Assembly: GCA_023399355.1 (NCBI GenBank)
Contig: JAEWQC010000124.1
Span: 1-14,060 of the forward strand
Direction: 5' to 3'
DNA from: Bacillota bacterium
GTDB taxonomy: Bacteria; Bacillota; Clostridia; Acetivibrionales; DTU013
Length of the DNA: 14,060 nt
The notes beneath the pieces are model-generated. The model had not been told where the DNA came from and made no database searches. It worked only from the letters and a program-made list of their open reading frames with translations. Each line of letters opens with the position of its first letter. Within the stretch, counting starts at the first letter, position 1. Positions 1 through 8,192 of the stretch are shown piece after piece. The translations under genes and the position numbers were made by a program.

Positions 1-3000
1 CCCCGGAGGAGCTCGAAAAGGCGGCAGTCAGGATGGAAGAAGGTTTGCCGCTTAAGGACAAATTGAGTGATTTGGCACAGGTATACGGTGAATTTGAGAA
101 GCTTCTGCATCAGAAATATATGGATGCTGACGACGACCTGGTCGAACTGTACAAAAAGTTGGATCAATCGACTCAATTCGACGGCGCAGAAATATGGATC
201 GATGAATTCTCAGGCTTTACACCACAGGAATACAAGGTCATCGGGAAACTGTTAAGAAAGGCAAAGCGGGTGACGATAAGCCTGTGTACGGATTGCCTTT
301 CGAATGAACCGGGCGACTGTGCACCCATGGTATTTGCACCTGTCAGGAATACGGCAGTCAAGCTTTTGAGGCTTGCGGCTGCTGAAGGAGTGGAAGTGGA
401 GAAACCCGTCGCGCTCAGGGGTATAATGTCTGCAGATATGAGCGCAGATAAAATGCCTGCAGATATGAGCGCAGGTGTAGCGCCTGCAGGTATGAGCGGA
501 AGTGCAGCGTCTGCAGGTATGGCTGTAGATATAGCATCTGCAGGCAGCGATCCATCTGCATTAATTGAACTTATAACCGGCGACATTACCTGCTTGTCTG
601 CGACAATACCCATCTCGCCAAGGTTTACTGCCTCGAAAGAACTTGCACATCTTGAACGTAATTTCTATAAATATCCTTATTCCAAATTTCCCGGGAAGTG
701 CGGCGACGTAACATTATCTTCCTCGTCAAACATGCATTCCGAGGTGGAGGATGTCGCCCGTGATGTTATCAGGCTTTGCAGGGACCAGACTTACAGGTAC
801 AGGGATATTGCAGTGGTCATGAGAAATCCTGAAAGCTACAGGAGTATTGTCAAAAGCATTTTCACAAGGTATGACATTCCTTATTTCTTTGATGGCAAGC
901 GCGACATCGACGGACATCCTCTTGTCGTATTCATCCTGTCTGCTCTTGAAATATTCACAGATAGCTGGTCCTATGAAGCTGTGTTCAGATATGCACGAAC
1001 CGGTCTTACCGGAGTTCCAAGGGAGGAACTGGACCTGCTTGAAAACTATGTGCTGGCCAACGGGATCAGGGGAAATGTCTGGATTCGTCAGAACGACTGG
1101 GAGTATCCTGCTGAACAGTCAAACAGAGGAGTAGAGCCGGATCAAAGGGAATTGGACAGCCTGATGAGAATTAACACGGCGAGAAGACAGCTGGCTGTGC
1201 CGCTTGAAGCGTTCAGGGCAAAGACCAAAGGGGGGGCAAGAGCTGTGGAGTTCTGCACCGCTTTATATGAACTGCTCTGCGGAACAGGTGCCGACAAAAG
1301 GATCGAAGAACTCTCAGCCAGATTTGTGTCAGAGGGAATGCTTGATAAAGCGGATGAATACCGGCAGGTATGGAATATTGCGATGGAGGTGTTCTCGCAG
1401 ATTGTGGAAGTACTGGACACGGAGGAAATGGGGACGGAACGCTTTTCGGAGATCCTTGCGGCAGGTTTCGCCGGGCATAAGATCGGCTTGATACCCCCCT
1501 CCCTGGACCAGGTGCTTGTGGGCAGCATTGAACGTTCAAGAAGCCATGATATCAAGGCTTTATATATTCTGGGCGCAAATGAAGGGATCCTTCCGGGTAC
1601 CAAAGCCGATGAAGGCCTGATTTCTGATATTGACAGGGAAAGCCTCGGCAAATTGGGCCTGGAACTGGCAGGCAATACCGCAAGTAAATGCATGGAGGAG
1701 AGGTTCATGGTTTACATGGCGCTGGCAACTCCATCAAGGTACCTCTGGCTGAGTTGTCCTGCTGCTGACAGGGACGGCAGGGCATTGCGGCCTTCACGGA
1801 TCCTCTCCGAAGTCAGGAGAATTCTTCCGGGAGTCAGGGAACAAAGTACCATAACAGCAGGTGACGCTGCAGGCCTGCCGCAGCCGTCCGCACCGGAGCC
1901 GGTATTTGACGAATTAGCTGCAAGGCTCCGCATGCGTTTTGATGGCGAATCCATTCATGAAGGCTGGAAGGACATCTATAGATGGTATTCCCAAAATATA
2001 GCATGGAAGGAAAAGAGTGAAATCATCATTAGCGGGCTTGGCTACACCAATCAGGTCAGGCGGCTCTCCGGGGAAAGAGCGGGCAGCTTGTATGGGAGGC
2101 CTGTATTTACAAGTGTTTCTCGGATGGAAGCCTATTCTTCCTGTCCGTTTTCCTATTATGTCAAATATGGTTTGAAAGCGAAGGAAAGACGGATTTTCAG
2201 CTTCAACCCGGTCGATGCAGGTACTTTTATGCACAATAGCATTGATGAATTCTCAAGGATGCTGGTCTTGAACGGTCTGAGCTGGAGAGGCCTGGACAGG
2301 GAATGGTGTGCTGCCCGGGTTTCAAAGATGGTTGATGAGCAGCTTTCGGAAAGAGTCGGTGGAATTCCGGGAAGCAATAAAAGAGTTGAATATTTGTCAG
2401 GGAGATTGAAAAGAACCGTGACCAAGGCTGTTTTGCTGATTAGCAGGCATATTGGAATGAGCAGCTTTGAACCATCCGGGTATGAGGTTGAATTTGGAGA
2501 CCGGGGAAGGTATCCTGCGATTACGATTGAACTGCCATCCGGTGAAGCGGTTAAAATGACCGGCAGGATTGACAGGATCGATTCCATGACTAACGAGGAT
2601 GGAACTTATCTGAGAATTATCGATTACAAATCAGGAAACAGAGTACTTAAACTGGCAGATGTGTATTACGGCCTGCAACTGCAGTTACTCACCTACCTTG
2701 ATGCAGTTCTGGGGATGGATGGAAGCAGAGAGGAGCCGGGGAACTGCGGTGCAAATGCTGATAGGGATGGCGGCCAAGAAGTAATTGGTTCGGGAAACAG
2801 TGCTGAAAATAATGCGAAAAGCGGTGCGGTACAGGGTTCGGCCTGTGATGACGACAAAGATGTGTCAAGGACCAGACTGCCCGCCGGAGTACTTTATTTC
2901 AGGCTTGATGATCCGTTAATCCGCTGTGACAGGGATAGTACGGATGAAGATATTGAAAAGGCAATCATGAAGGAATTGAGAATGAAAGGTCTGGTGCTTG

Positions 3001-3404
3001 CAGATGTGAAGCTTGTCAGAGAAATGGACAAGCAGATCGACGGCGATTCTCTTATCATCCCGGCGAGAATAAACAGAGATGGAGCGCTTGGCAGGTCATC
3101 GGCAGCGACGAAAGAACAGTTCGAGATCCTCCGCACTTATGTCAGGAAGACGCTCGCTTCGATAGGCAGTGAAATCATGGAGGGGAATGCTGCAATCAAC
3201 CCCTATAAAAAGAAGACAATGTCAGCATGCACCTATTGCAACTTCAGCCCGGTATGCCAGTTTGACACCTCTATCAGGGACAACAGGTACAGGATCCTTT
3301 CCGATATCAAGGAGGAGGATCTCTGGAGGCTGATGCGAAAAAATGGAGAAGACGGGACGGGCATCGAATCACCGCGAAGAGAGGGACAATCTGATGGGAA
3401 ATAA
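1..3404 (+). CDS. addB: ATP-dependent helicase/deoxyribonuclease subunit B (AddB), 5'-truncated by the window edge
   Basis: This is the B subunit of the AddAB double-strand-break resection nuclease, which with AddA unwinds and degrades DNA ends for RecA loading. The frame is open from base 3, ten codons before the first ATG at 33, and the sequence there already matches the interior of AddB, so roughly 130-150 N-terminal residues (including the degenerate Walker A region) lie outside. Counting from the Met at 33, seen features are the helicase-like block VLVGSIERSRSHD (nt about 1516-1554) followed by LGANEGILPG; the four iron-sulfur cysteines Cys704 (SSCPF) and Cys1066, 1069 and 1075 (C-x2-C-x5-C); and the nuclease motif IDYKSG with Asp864 and Lys866, followed by YYGLQLQLLTYL. 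It therefore looks catalytically intact. Two low-complexity insertions (nt about 415-630 and 2718-2877) interrupt positions where the family has short loops. The stop TAA overlaps the addA start. Confidence 0.96.
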   Translation, partial: PEELEKAAVRMEEGLPLKDKLSDLAQVYGEFEKLLHQKYMDADDDLVELYKKLDQSTQFDGAEIWIDEFSGFTPQEYKVIGKLLRKAKRVTISLCTDCLSNEPGDCAPMVFAPVRNTAVKLLRLAAAEGVEVEKPVALRGIMSADMSADKMPADMSAGVAPAGMSGSAASAGMAVDIASAGSDPSALIELITGDITCLSATIPISPRFTASKELAHLERNFYKYPYSKFPGKCGDVTLSSSSNMHSEVEDVARDVIRLCRDQTYRYRDIAVVMRNPESYRSIVKSIFTRYDIPYFFDGKRDIDGHPLVVFILSALEIFTDSWSYEAVFRYARTGLTGVPREELDLLENYVLANGIRGNVWIRQNDWEYPAEQSNRGVEPDQRELDSLMRINTARRQLAVPLEAFRAKTKGGARAVEFCTALYELLCGTGADKRIEELSARFVSEGMLDKADEYRQVWNIAMEVFSQIVEVLDTEEMGTERFSEILAAGFAGHKIGLIPPSLDQVLVGSIERSRSHDIKALYILGANEGILPGTKADEGLISDIDRESLGKLGLELAGNTASKCMEERFMVYMALATPSRYLWLSCPAADRDGRALRPSRILSEVRRILPGVREQSTITAGDAAGLPQPSAPEPVFDELAARLRMRFDGESIHEGWKDIYRWYSQNIAWKEKSEIIISGLGYTNQVRRLSGERAGSLYGRPVFTSVSRMEAYSSCPFSYYVKYGLKAKERRIFSFNPVDAGTFMHNSIDEFSRMLVLNGLSWRGLDREWCAARVSKMVDEQLSERVGGIPGSNKRVEYLSGRLKRTVTKAVLLISRHIGMSSFEPSGYEVEFGDRGRYPAITIELPSGEAVKMTGRIDRIDSMTNEDGTYLRIIDYKSGNRVLKLADVYYGLQLQLLTYLDAVLGMDGSREEPGNCGANADRDGGQEVIGSGNSAENNAKSGAVQGSACDDDKDVSRTRLPAGVLYFRLDDPLIRCDRDSTDEDIEKAIMKELRMKGLVLADVKLVREMDKQIDGDSLIIPARINRDGALGRSSAATKEQFEILRTYVRKTLASIGSEIMEGNAAINPYKKKTMSACTYCNFSPVCQFDTSIRDNRYRILSDIKEEDLWRLMRKNGEDGTGIESPRREGQSDGK
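430..543 (+). repeat. In-frame 27-bp minisatellite inside addB
   Basis: The hexamer CTGCAG occurs at 430, 457, 484, 511 and 538, exactly 27 bp apart each time. Four whole units are present, with a degenerate fifth running to about 564. The period is nine codons, so the reading frame is kept. The encoded units (residues 133-177 from the Met at 33) follow [S/P]-A-[D/G]-M-x5: SADMSADKM, PADMSAGVA, PAGMSGSAA, SAGMAVDIA, SAGSDPSAL. The neighbouring first units are the most alike at DNA level, and later units diverge. Confidence 0.9.
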
Positions 3405-6400
3405 CTGGACGCCGGAACAACTGGAGGCAATCACGCAAAGGGATTGTAATCTGCTCGTCGCGGCAGCTGCCGGTGCAGGCAAAACCGCTGTGCTTGTGGA
3501 AAGAATCATCAGAAAAATAACTGACAATGAAAGGCCTGTTGATATCGACAGGCTGCTAGTCGTTACTTTTACAAATGCAGCCGCAACCGAGATGCGTGAG
3601 AGAATAGGGAATGCACTTGTAAATGCCCTTGAGGCGGATCCGGGCTCTGCAAATCTTCAAAAACAGATGGCGCTGTTGGATCGCGCAAGTATTATGACAC
3701 TGCATTCCTTCTGTCTTGAAGTTGTGAGAAGTCACTTTCACAGTCTCGATCTTGATCCCGGCTTCAGGATATCAGATGAGACGGAAAGTACCCTGATGAG
3801 GATTGACGTGCTTGAAGAGCTTTTTGAAGACCGATATGAAAAGGAAGAAGCGGACAGTGAATTTTTCCAATTGGTGGACAGCTACGGTGGCGGTCGGGAT
3901 GACAATGCCCTGCGTGAAATTGTTCTGTCGCTGCACAGATTTACCCGAAGCCATCCCTGGCCTGGACAATGGCTTGCCGCTCAGGCAGAAGCCTTCGACA
4001 TCGGTGCCTCTGCCTGCATGAGCAGCACCCCATGGGCATGTGTGTTGCTCAAAAGTGCAGTCGCCGAGCTGAAAGGCATGCTTGCCCTGCTTGATAAAGC
4101 GGTTGCACTGGCAAGCCGGGCGCAGGGTCTGGAACCTTACTGCAGGACACTTGCTGCAGATATGCAGATGCTGGAGAAGCTTCTGCATGTCTGCCAGGCG
4201 GCTGCTGAGGGCGGCTCCGGCAGCACTCCAGGGGCATCTGCAGCCATCGGTTCCAACAACGCGGAAGATTCTTATGCTCTGTCTACTGAAGCCGCATTGA
4301 ACTGGGACGATATCCATGCGGCATTTTCCTCCTGCGAGCCTGCCAGACTCCCGAGATGCGGAAAAGATGCCGATACAAATGCACAGGAGGAGGTCAAGGC
4401 TATCCGGAGCCAGATGAAGGATAAGCTGAAAAAACTTTGTGAAAGCGGGTTCAACCTTGGATCAGCCGAACTTTTTGAAGACTGCCGAAGGCTGTATCCC
4501 TTGTTCAAATACCTTTCAGCAATGGTTTGTGATTTCGACGACTTGTATTCAAAGAAAAAGAAGTCCAAAGCTCTTCTGGATTTCAACGATCTGGAGCATC
4601 ACTGCCTCAAGGTGCTGCTTGAGGGGAATAAACCCACAGCAGCAGCGCTTGAACTCAGAAACAGATATGAGGAAATACTTGTTGATGAATATCAGGACAG
4701 CAATCTGATCCAGGAGTTGATTCTTGGAACGGTATCCGGGAATCAGGACGGAAGGTTCAACATATTCATGGTAGGTGACGTTAAACAAAGCATTTACCGC
4801 TTCCGCCAGGCAAAGCCCGAACTCTTTCTCTCAAAATATTCCACGTATCCGCATGAAAGCGGTCATGATTCGCGAGTAGTCCTGCTATACAAGAATTTCA
4901 GGAGCCGTTCAGATGTGATAGATGGCGTGAATTTTATCTTCAGGCAGGTTATGTCCTCGCTTGTCGGAGAACTGGATTATACGCAGGAGGAAGCTTTAAA
5001 CCCCGGTGCGGTATTTGAGGAGGCAGGTTTAGAGTGTAATACGGGAGGCTCGATTGAGCTTCACATCATTGATGTGACATCCAATGCAGTCAACCCTGAA
5101 TATCAGCGAATTCATCACGGCGATTCCTCCGATACTCCAGCCGGTGATTATGCAGAAAATTCAAACAAGACTCAGACTGCCCATACTGAAATAAGTCATT
5201 CCGGCAATCCAGGTAATGATTCATTAGCTGCATCCGACACAGTTGCTGTCGGCGATGATACCGAAGAAAGCATGGATGGGAACGAGGAGGAACCGCTTGA
5301 TAATATTCAAGCTGAAGCACGGATTACCGGGAAGAGGATCAGGGAACTTGTTTCTCATACCTCTGACGGCCTGAGCGTTTACGACAAAAAGCTCGGAAAT
5401 TACCGGAAAGCGCAGTTCAGAGATATTGTCATACTGATGAGGGCGACAAGGAACTGGGCGGATGTTTTCGTCGATGAACTCGCCGCAATGGGCATACCGG
5501 CTTATGCGGATACCGGCATGGGTTATTTTAGGACTGTAGAGGTCGAAACAATGCTTTCCCTTTTACAAATCATTGACAATCCGCTGCAGGACATTCCGCT
5601 GCTTGCCGTACTGCGTTCACCCATCGGTTGCTTCAACGCGGACGAACTTGCCGATATCAGGCTTGCCGACCGCTCTGCTTCATACTTTGAAGCAATGAGG
5701 CTTTTTGCAGGTAATAGATCCAGTGTTTCCGAAGGACAAAACGATGACGAAACCCGGCAAAAAACCGGAAATTTCCTTCAGAAGCTGCAAAACTGGAGGG
5801 ATCTTGCGCAATTTACACCGACGGATGAGCTTGTATGGAAGCTATTGATCGATACCGGCTATTACACCTATGTTGGCATTCTTCCAGGAGGGGCGGAGCG
5901 CCAGGGGAATCTGCGCATGCTCTTCGAAAGAGCCAGACAGTACGAGGAAACCAGTTATAAAGGGCTGTTCAACTTCATCAACTTCATCAACAGATTGAGA
6001 AGCGGCGGAGGCGATATGGGCAGTGCCAAGGTCCTCGGCGAGAATGATAATGTTGTGAGGATCATGAGCATCCACAAGAGTAAAGGACTGGAGTTCCCCA
6101 TTGTTATTGTTTCCGGCTGCGGCAGGAAATTCAACCTTCGTGATTTGAATGCAAGCATCCTGCTCCATCAGGAACTGGGCTACGGGCCTGATATCGTCAA
6201 TCTTGACAAGAGAACGGTCGTACCCTCCCTCTCGAAATTTGCAATCAGGCAGAAGCTTAAACTGGAAACACTTTCGGAAGAGATGCGCATATTGTATGTA
6301 GCTTTTACAAGAGCCAGGGAAAAGCTTATTATGACCGGCTGCATTAGGGATGTTTCCAAAGCCTGCGTCAGGTGGTGCTCCATTGCGGATACCATGGATG

Positions 6401-7446
6401 CAAAACTGCCGCCGTATGATATGCAGCAGGCCGCCACTTATCTTGAATGGCTCGGTCCGGCACTGGCACGGCATGTATCCGCTGAACCTTTAAGAATGGC
6501 TGCAGTTCCGCATGGGAATATCAAGCTGTTTGAAGAGGAAGGCTCCTGCTGGGAGATAAAGCTTTGGGGAATGGGTGCCGCAGCAGTTGAAAAGGAAGCG
6601 GCTGAAGCCGCAGAGAATATCCGGCAATGGCTGGAAAATGATAACAAAGAGTTTGCTGACCCCACTTACTCCGCGGAGGAACTGATTAGGAAGCTGGAAT
6701 GGGAATACCCGTTCAAAACGCTGTCGGGAATGCCTGCAAAGCTTTCCGTCACAGAACTGAAAAGACGATTTGCGGCCGAGGAGCAGACAGAGCAGGAGGC
6801 AGCATTGCCGTTCATTCAACCCATGGCGGCAAGACCGGCGTTCCTGGAACCTGAAAGAGGTCTGGATGCGGCCAGAAGAGGCTCAGTCATGCATTTTGTC
6901 ATGCAGCATCTTGATTTTGAAAGACTTGCAACGATAAAAGGGCAAATTGAAAAAGAAAATGGAAGTAGTGTAAAGAGTGTTGAAAGTTCATTTCAGAATG
7001 AACTGAAATCCCAATTGGCAACAATGGAGGCAAAAGAGCAGCTTACTCCAGCTGAGATAAAAGTAGTAGACATAGCAGCCATAAGTACATTTTTCGAAAC
7101 AACTTTGGGAAAGCGCATGCTTGAGGCGAAATCAATCAGAAGGGAGACTGCGTTCAATATTGAAATAAAATGTACCGAGATATACAAAGAACTTCCCCAA
7201 ACCCTTTACGGAAATGAAACGATGCTTCTGCAGGGTATCATTGACTGCTGGTTCGAAGCAGACGACGGCATAGTCCTGCTGGATTACAAGACCGACTATG
7301 TACCTGCCGGCGGTGCCGAACTCGTCAGGGAACGCTATAGAGTCCAGCTCGACTATTATACAAAGGCATTGGAGAGAATCTCAGGGAAGAAAGTAACGGA
7401 AAAATACCTGTATCTTTTCCACAGCGGTGAACTGTTGAACAATTGA
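3394..7446 (+). CDS. addA: ATP-dependent helicase/nuclease subunit A (AddA)
   Basis: This is the UvrD/RecB-type superfamily 1 helicase and second nuclease subunit of AddAB. I start it at 3394, not at the upstream in-frame ATG 3343, because GAGGG at 3381-3385 sits about 8 bases before 3394 and the protein then begins MGNNWTPEQLEAI as in the family. It is 1350 residues, longer than the roughly 1230 of B. subtilis AddA. Helicase motifs in order: Walker A AAAAGAGKT (residues 23-31), TFTNAAATEMRERI, TLHSFCLEV, DEYQD (431-435), VGDVKQSIYRFR, KNFRSR, SIHKSKGLEFP and YVAFTRAREKL. The C-terminal nuclease has LDYKTD (Asp1297, Lys1299) and VQLDYY (Gln1318). The extra length comes mainly from two hydrophilic insertions (nt about 4198-4275 and 5098-5313). 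The 11-base overlap with addB implies translational coupling. No convincing terminator follows it. Confidence 0.97.
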   Translation: MGNNWTPEQLEAITQRDCNLLVAAAAGAGKTAVLVERIIRKITDNERPVDIDRLLVVTFTNAAATEMRERIGNALVNALEADPGSANLQKQMALLDRASIMTLHSFCLEVVRSHFHSLDLDPGFRISDETESTLMRIDVLEELFEDRYEKEEADSEFFQLVDSYGGGRDDNALREIVLSLHRFTRSHPWPGQWLAAQAEAFDIGASACMSSTPWACVLLKSAVAELKGMLALLDKAVALASRAQGLEPYCRTLAADMQMLEKLLHVCQAAAEGGSGSTPGASAAIGSNNAEDSYALSTEAALNWDDIHAAFSSCEPARLPRCGKDADTNAQEEVKAIRSQMKDKLKKLCESGFNLGSAELFEDCRRLYPLFKYLSAMVCDFDDLYSKKKKSKALLDFNDLEHHCLKVLLEGNKPTAAALELRNRYEEILVDEYQDSNLIQELILGTVSGNQDGRFNIFMVGDVKQSIYRFRQAKPELFLSKYSTYPHESGHDSRVVLLYKNFRSRSDVIDGVNFIFRQVMSSLVGELDYTQEEALNPGAVFEEAGLECNTGGSIELHIIDVTSNAVNPEYQRIHHGDSSDTPAGDYAENSNKTQTAHTEISHSGNPGNDSLAASDTVAVGDDTEESMDGNEEEPLDNIQAEARITGKRIRELVSHTSDGLSVYDKKLGNYRKAQFRDIVILMRATRNWADVFVDELAAMGIPAYADTGMGYFRTVEVETMLSLLQIIDNPLQDIPLLAVLRSPIGCFNADELADIRLADRSASYFEAMRLFAGNRSSVSEGQNDDETRQKTGNFLQKLQNWRDLAQFTPTDELVWKLLIDTGYYTYVGILPGGAERQGNLRMLFERARQYEETSYKGLFNFINFINRLRSGGGDMGSAKVLGENDNVVRIMSIHKSKGLEFPIVIVSGCGRKFNLRDLNASILLHQELGYGPDIVNLDKRTVVPSLSKFAIRQKLKLETLSEEMRILYVAFTRAREKLIMTGCIRDVSKACVRWCSIADTMDAKLPPYDMQQAATYLEWLGPALARHVSAEPLRMAAVPHGNIKLFEEEGSCWEIKLWGMGAAAVEKEAAEAAENIRQWLENDNKEFADPTYSAEELIRKLEWEYPFKTLSGMPAKLSVTELKRRFAAEEQTEQEAALPFIQPMAARPAFLEPERGLDAARRGSVMHFVMQHLDFERLATIKGQIEKENGSSVKSVESSFQNELKSQLATMEAKEQLTPAEIKVVDIAAISTFFETTLGKRMLEAKSIRRETAFNIEIKCTEIYKELPQTLYGNETMLLQGIIDCWFEADDGIVLLDYKTDYVPAGGAELVRERYRVQLDYYTKALERISGKKVTEKYLYLFHSGELLNN

Positions 7447-7730
7447 ACAGCAGGGTGTCATTGTTTGACACAAAAATCATTCGTTTAATAGATCGCAGTT
7501 GTTTAATATTGCGCATATTCCATGTGATATTGCAGAGGAGTGTCTCGGTGCCACCCTTAAAAGAAAACATTATACATCTTCGTTTAAATAATTAAATCCT
7601 ACATATTGGTTGAATATTACATAGCAGTTTAAGTATGTACTGCTATCTTATAGAAATTTAATGAAAGGAAAGTTCTTGCTTTATATTTGAAAGCAGGAAT
7701 CTCGATTTTCTTGTAGTTTAAAAGAAGTTC
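7447..7730. other. AT-rich intergenic stretch after addA
   Basis: I see no gene here. It contains three modest inverted repeats: GTGTCA/TGACAC at 7455-7471 (5-base loop, followed by A's rather than T's, so a poor + strand terminator), ATAGCAGT/ACTGCTAT at 7621-7646 (10-base loop), and TGCTTT/AAAGCA at 7677-7695. None has a clear downstream T-run, so where addBA transcription ends is unclear. Confidence 0.6.
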
Positions 7731-7796
7731 GCCACTTTCCACCGCCGGAAAGTGGCCAAAGGGCGCCACTCGGCGGCGTGGTGCCTGTCAGGGCAC
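7731..7796. repeat. GC-rich tandem hairpins at the left of the intergenic palindromic element
   Basis: GCCACTTTCC (7731-7740) pairs perfectly with GGAAAGTGGC (7747-7756) around a 6-base loop. GGCGCCAC (7762-7769) then pairs with GTGGTGCC (7778-7785) with one G-T wobble. GTGCC (7781-7785) can alternatively pair with GGCAC (7792-7796), so the last two stems are mutually exclusive. The block is strikingly GC-rich against the AT-rich flanks. Confidence 0.85.
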
Positions 7797-7798
7797 AA

Positions 7799-7905
7799 TG
7801 AAAAAGTTTTACAATGTACCAAACGATTCAAGGGCATCCTTAAGCGGCAAAAAGCATGCCACTTAAGGATACCCTTGAATCGGGTACATTTGTGAAATTT
7901 TTTCA
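7799..7905. repeat. 107-nt long inverted repeat with about 50-bp arms
   Basis: The core arms are 7824-7848 and 7858-7882: 25 bases each, 23 complementary, around the 9-base loop 7849-7857. The pairing continues outward. TGTACC (7815-7820) pairs with GGTACA (7883-7888) after a 3-base bulge (7821-7823). The outer A/T-rich parts, 7799-7814 and 7889-7905, pair almost fully, with wobbles and one bulge. The two core mismatches are C-A in + strand RNA but G-U in - strand RNA, so the - strand transcript folds slightly better. The A-run on the left and T-run on the right also give it the look of a bidirectional terminator. Confidence 0.88.
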
Positions 7906-7945
7906 AACACTTAAAAGCGCTTTTGGGGTGTCTTTGGAGCTGTAT
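7906..7945. repeat. Palindrome AAAAGCGCTTTT at the right of the palindromic element
   Basis: AAAAGCGCTTTT (7913-7924) is a perfect 12-bp palindrome. It extends outward as ACAC...GGTGT (7907-7930) with wobbles and a small bulge. It directly adjoins the 107-nt hairpin, so the whole run 7731-7930 is almost continuously foldable. Confidence 0.65.
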
Positions 7946-8070
7946 CAACCTCCGTTCCAACAGGTGAGGCTTTGGGGAAAGAGAACCAGGATAATGTGAA
8001 TGCGCCTGTCACTATATTGTGCTTTGTATTATTGATGGTTCAATGCAACTTTTTTATTTAAATTTACTAT

Positions 8071-8099
8071 TTGTATGGAACATTTACCACGATTATAAT
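8071..8099 (+). promoter_or_regulatory. SigA-type promoter of the deacetylase gene
   Basis: TTGTAT (8071-8076) and a perfect TATAAT (8094-8099) are separated by 17 bases. The predicted start near 8106 leaves a leader of about 87 nt, which contains the 22-bp tandem repeat. The stretch 7946-8070 holds nothing else I can name. Confidence 0.6.
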
Positions 8100-8122
8100 G
8101 TCAAATAATCAGCTAAAATAAC

Positions 8123-8166
8123 TTTGCAGCAGCAACTAAACTATTTTGCAGCAGCAATTAAACTAT
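8123..8166 (+). repeat. Tandem 22-bp direct repeat in the leader of the deacetylase gene
   Basis: Two adjacent copies (8123-8144 and 8145-8166) begin TTTGCAGCAGCAA and end TAAACTAT, and they differ at one base (C or T). A degenerate third start (TTCACAACAG) follows from 8167. The array ends 26 bases before the ATG and just before the ribosome binding site GATGAGG (8181-8187). Confidence 0.85.
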
Positions 8167-8192
8167 TTCACAACAGATAAGATGAGGCTCAT

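Noticed and set aside
33..35. ATG at 33 as the true addB start
   Set aside because: The frame is open through the window edge, and the residues there align with an internal part of AddB, so the real start is upstream.
173..613. 146-codon - strand open frame opposite addB
   Set aside because: It is a shadow of the addB minisatellite and flanking codons, with no ribosome binding site or domain.
3343..3393. Longer AddA start at 3343
   Set aside because: The extra 17 residues do not resemble the AddA N-terminus, and the ribosome binding site fits the ATG at 3394.
7455..7471. Terminator of addBA at the GTGTCA/TGACAC hairpin
   Set aside because: The stem is only 6 bp and is followed by A's, not T's, on the + strand.
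7718..7960. 80-codon open frame on the - strand across the palindromic element
   Set aside because: It is made almost wholly of the inverted repeats and has no recognisable domain. It would appear by chance wherever this element occurs, so I treat it as a by-product of the element.
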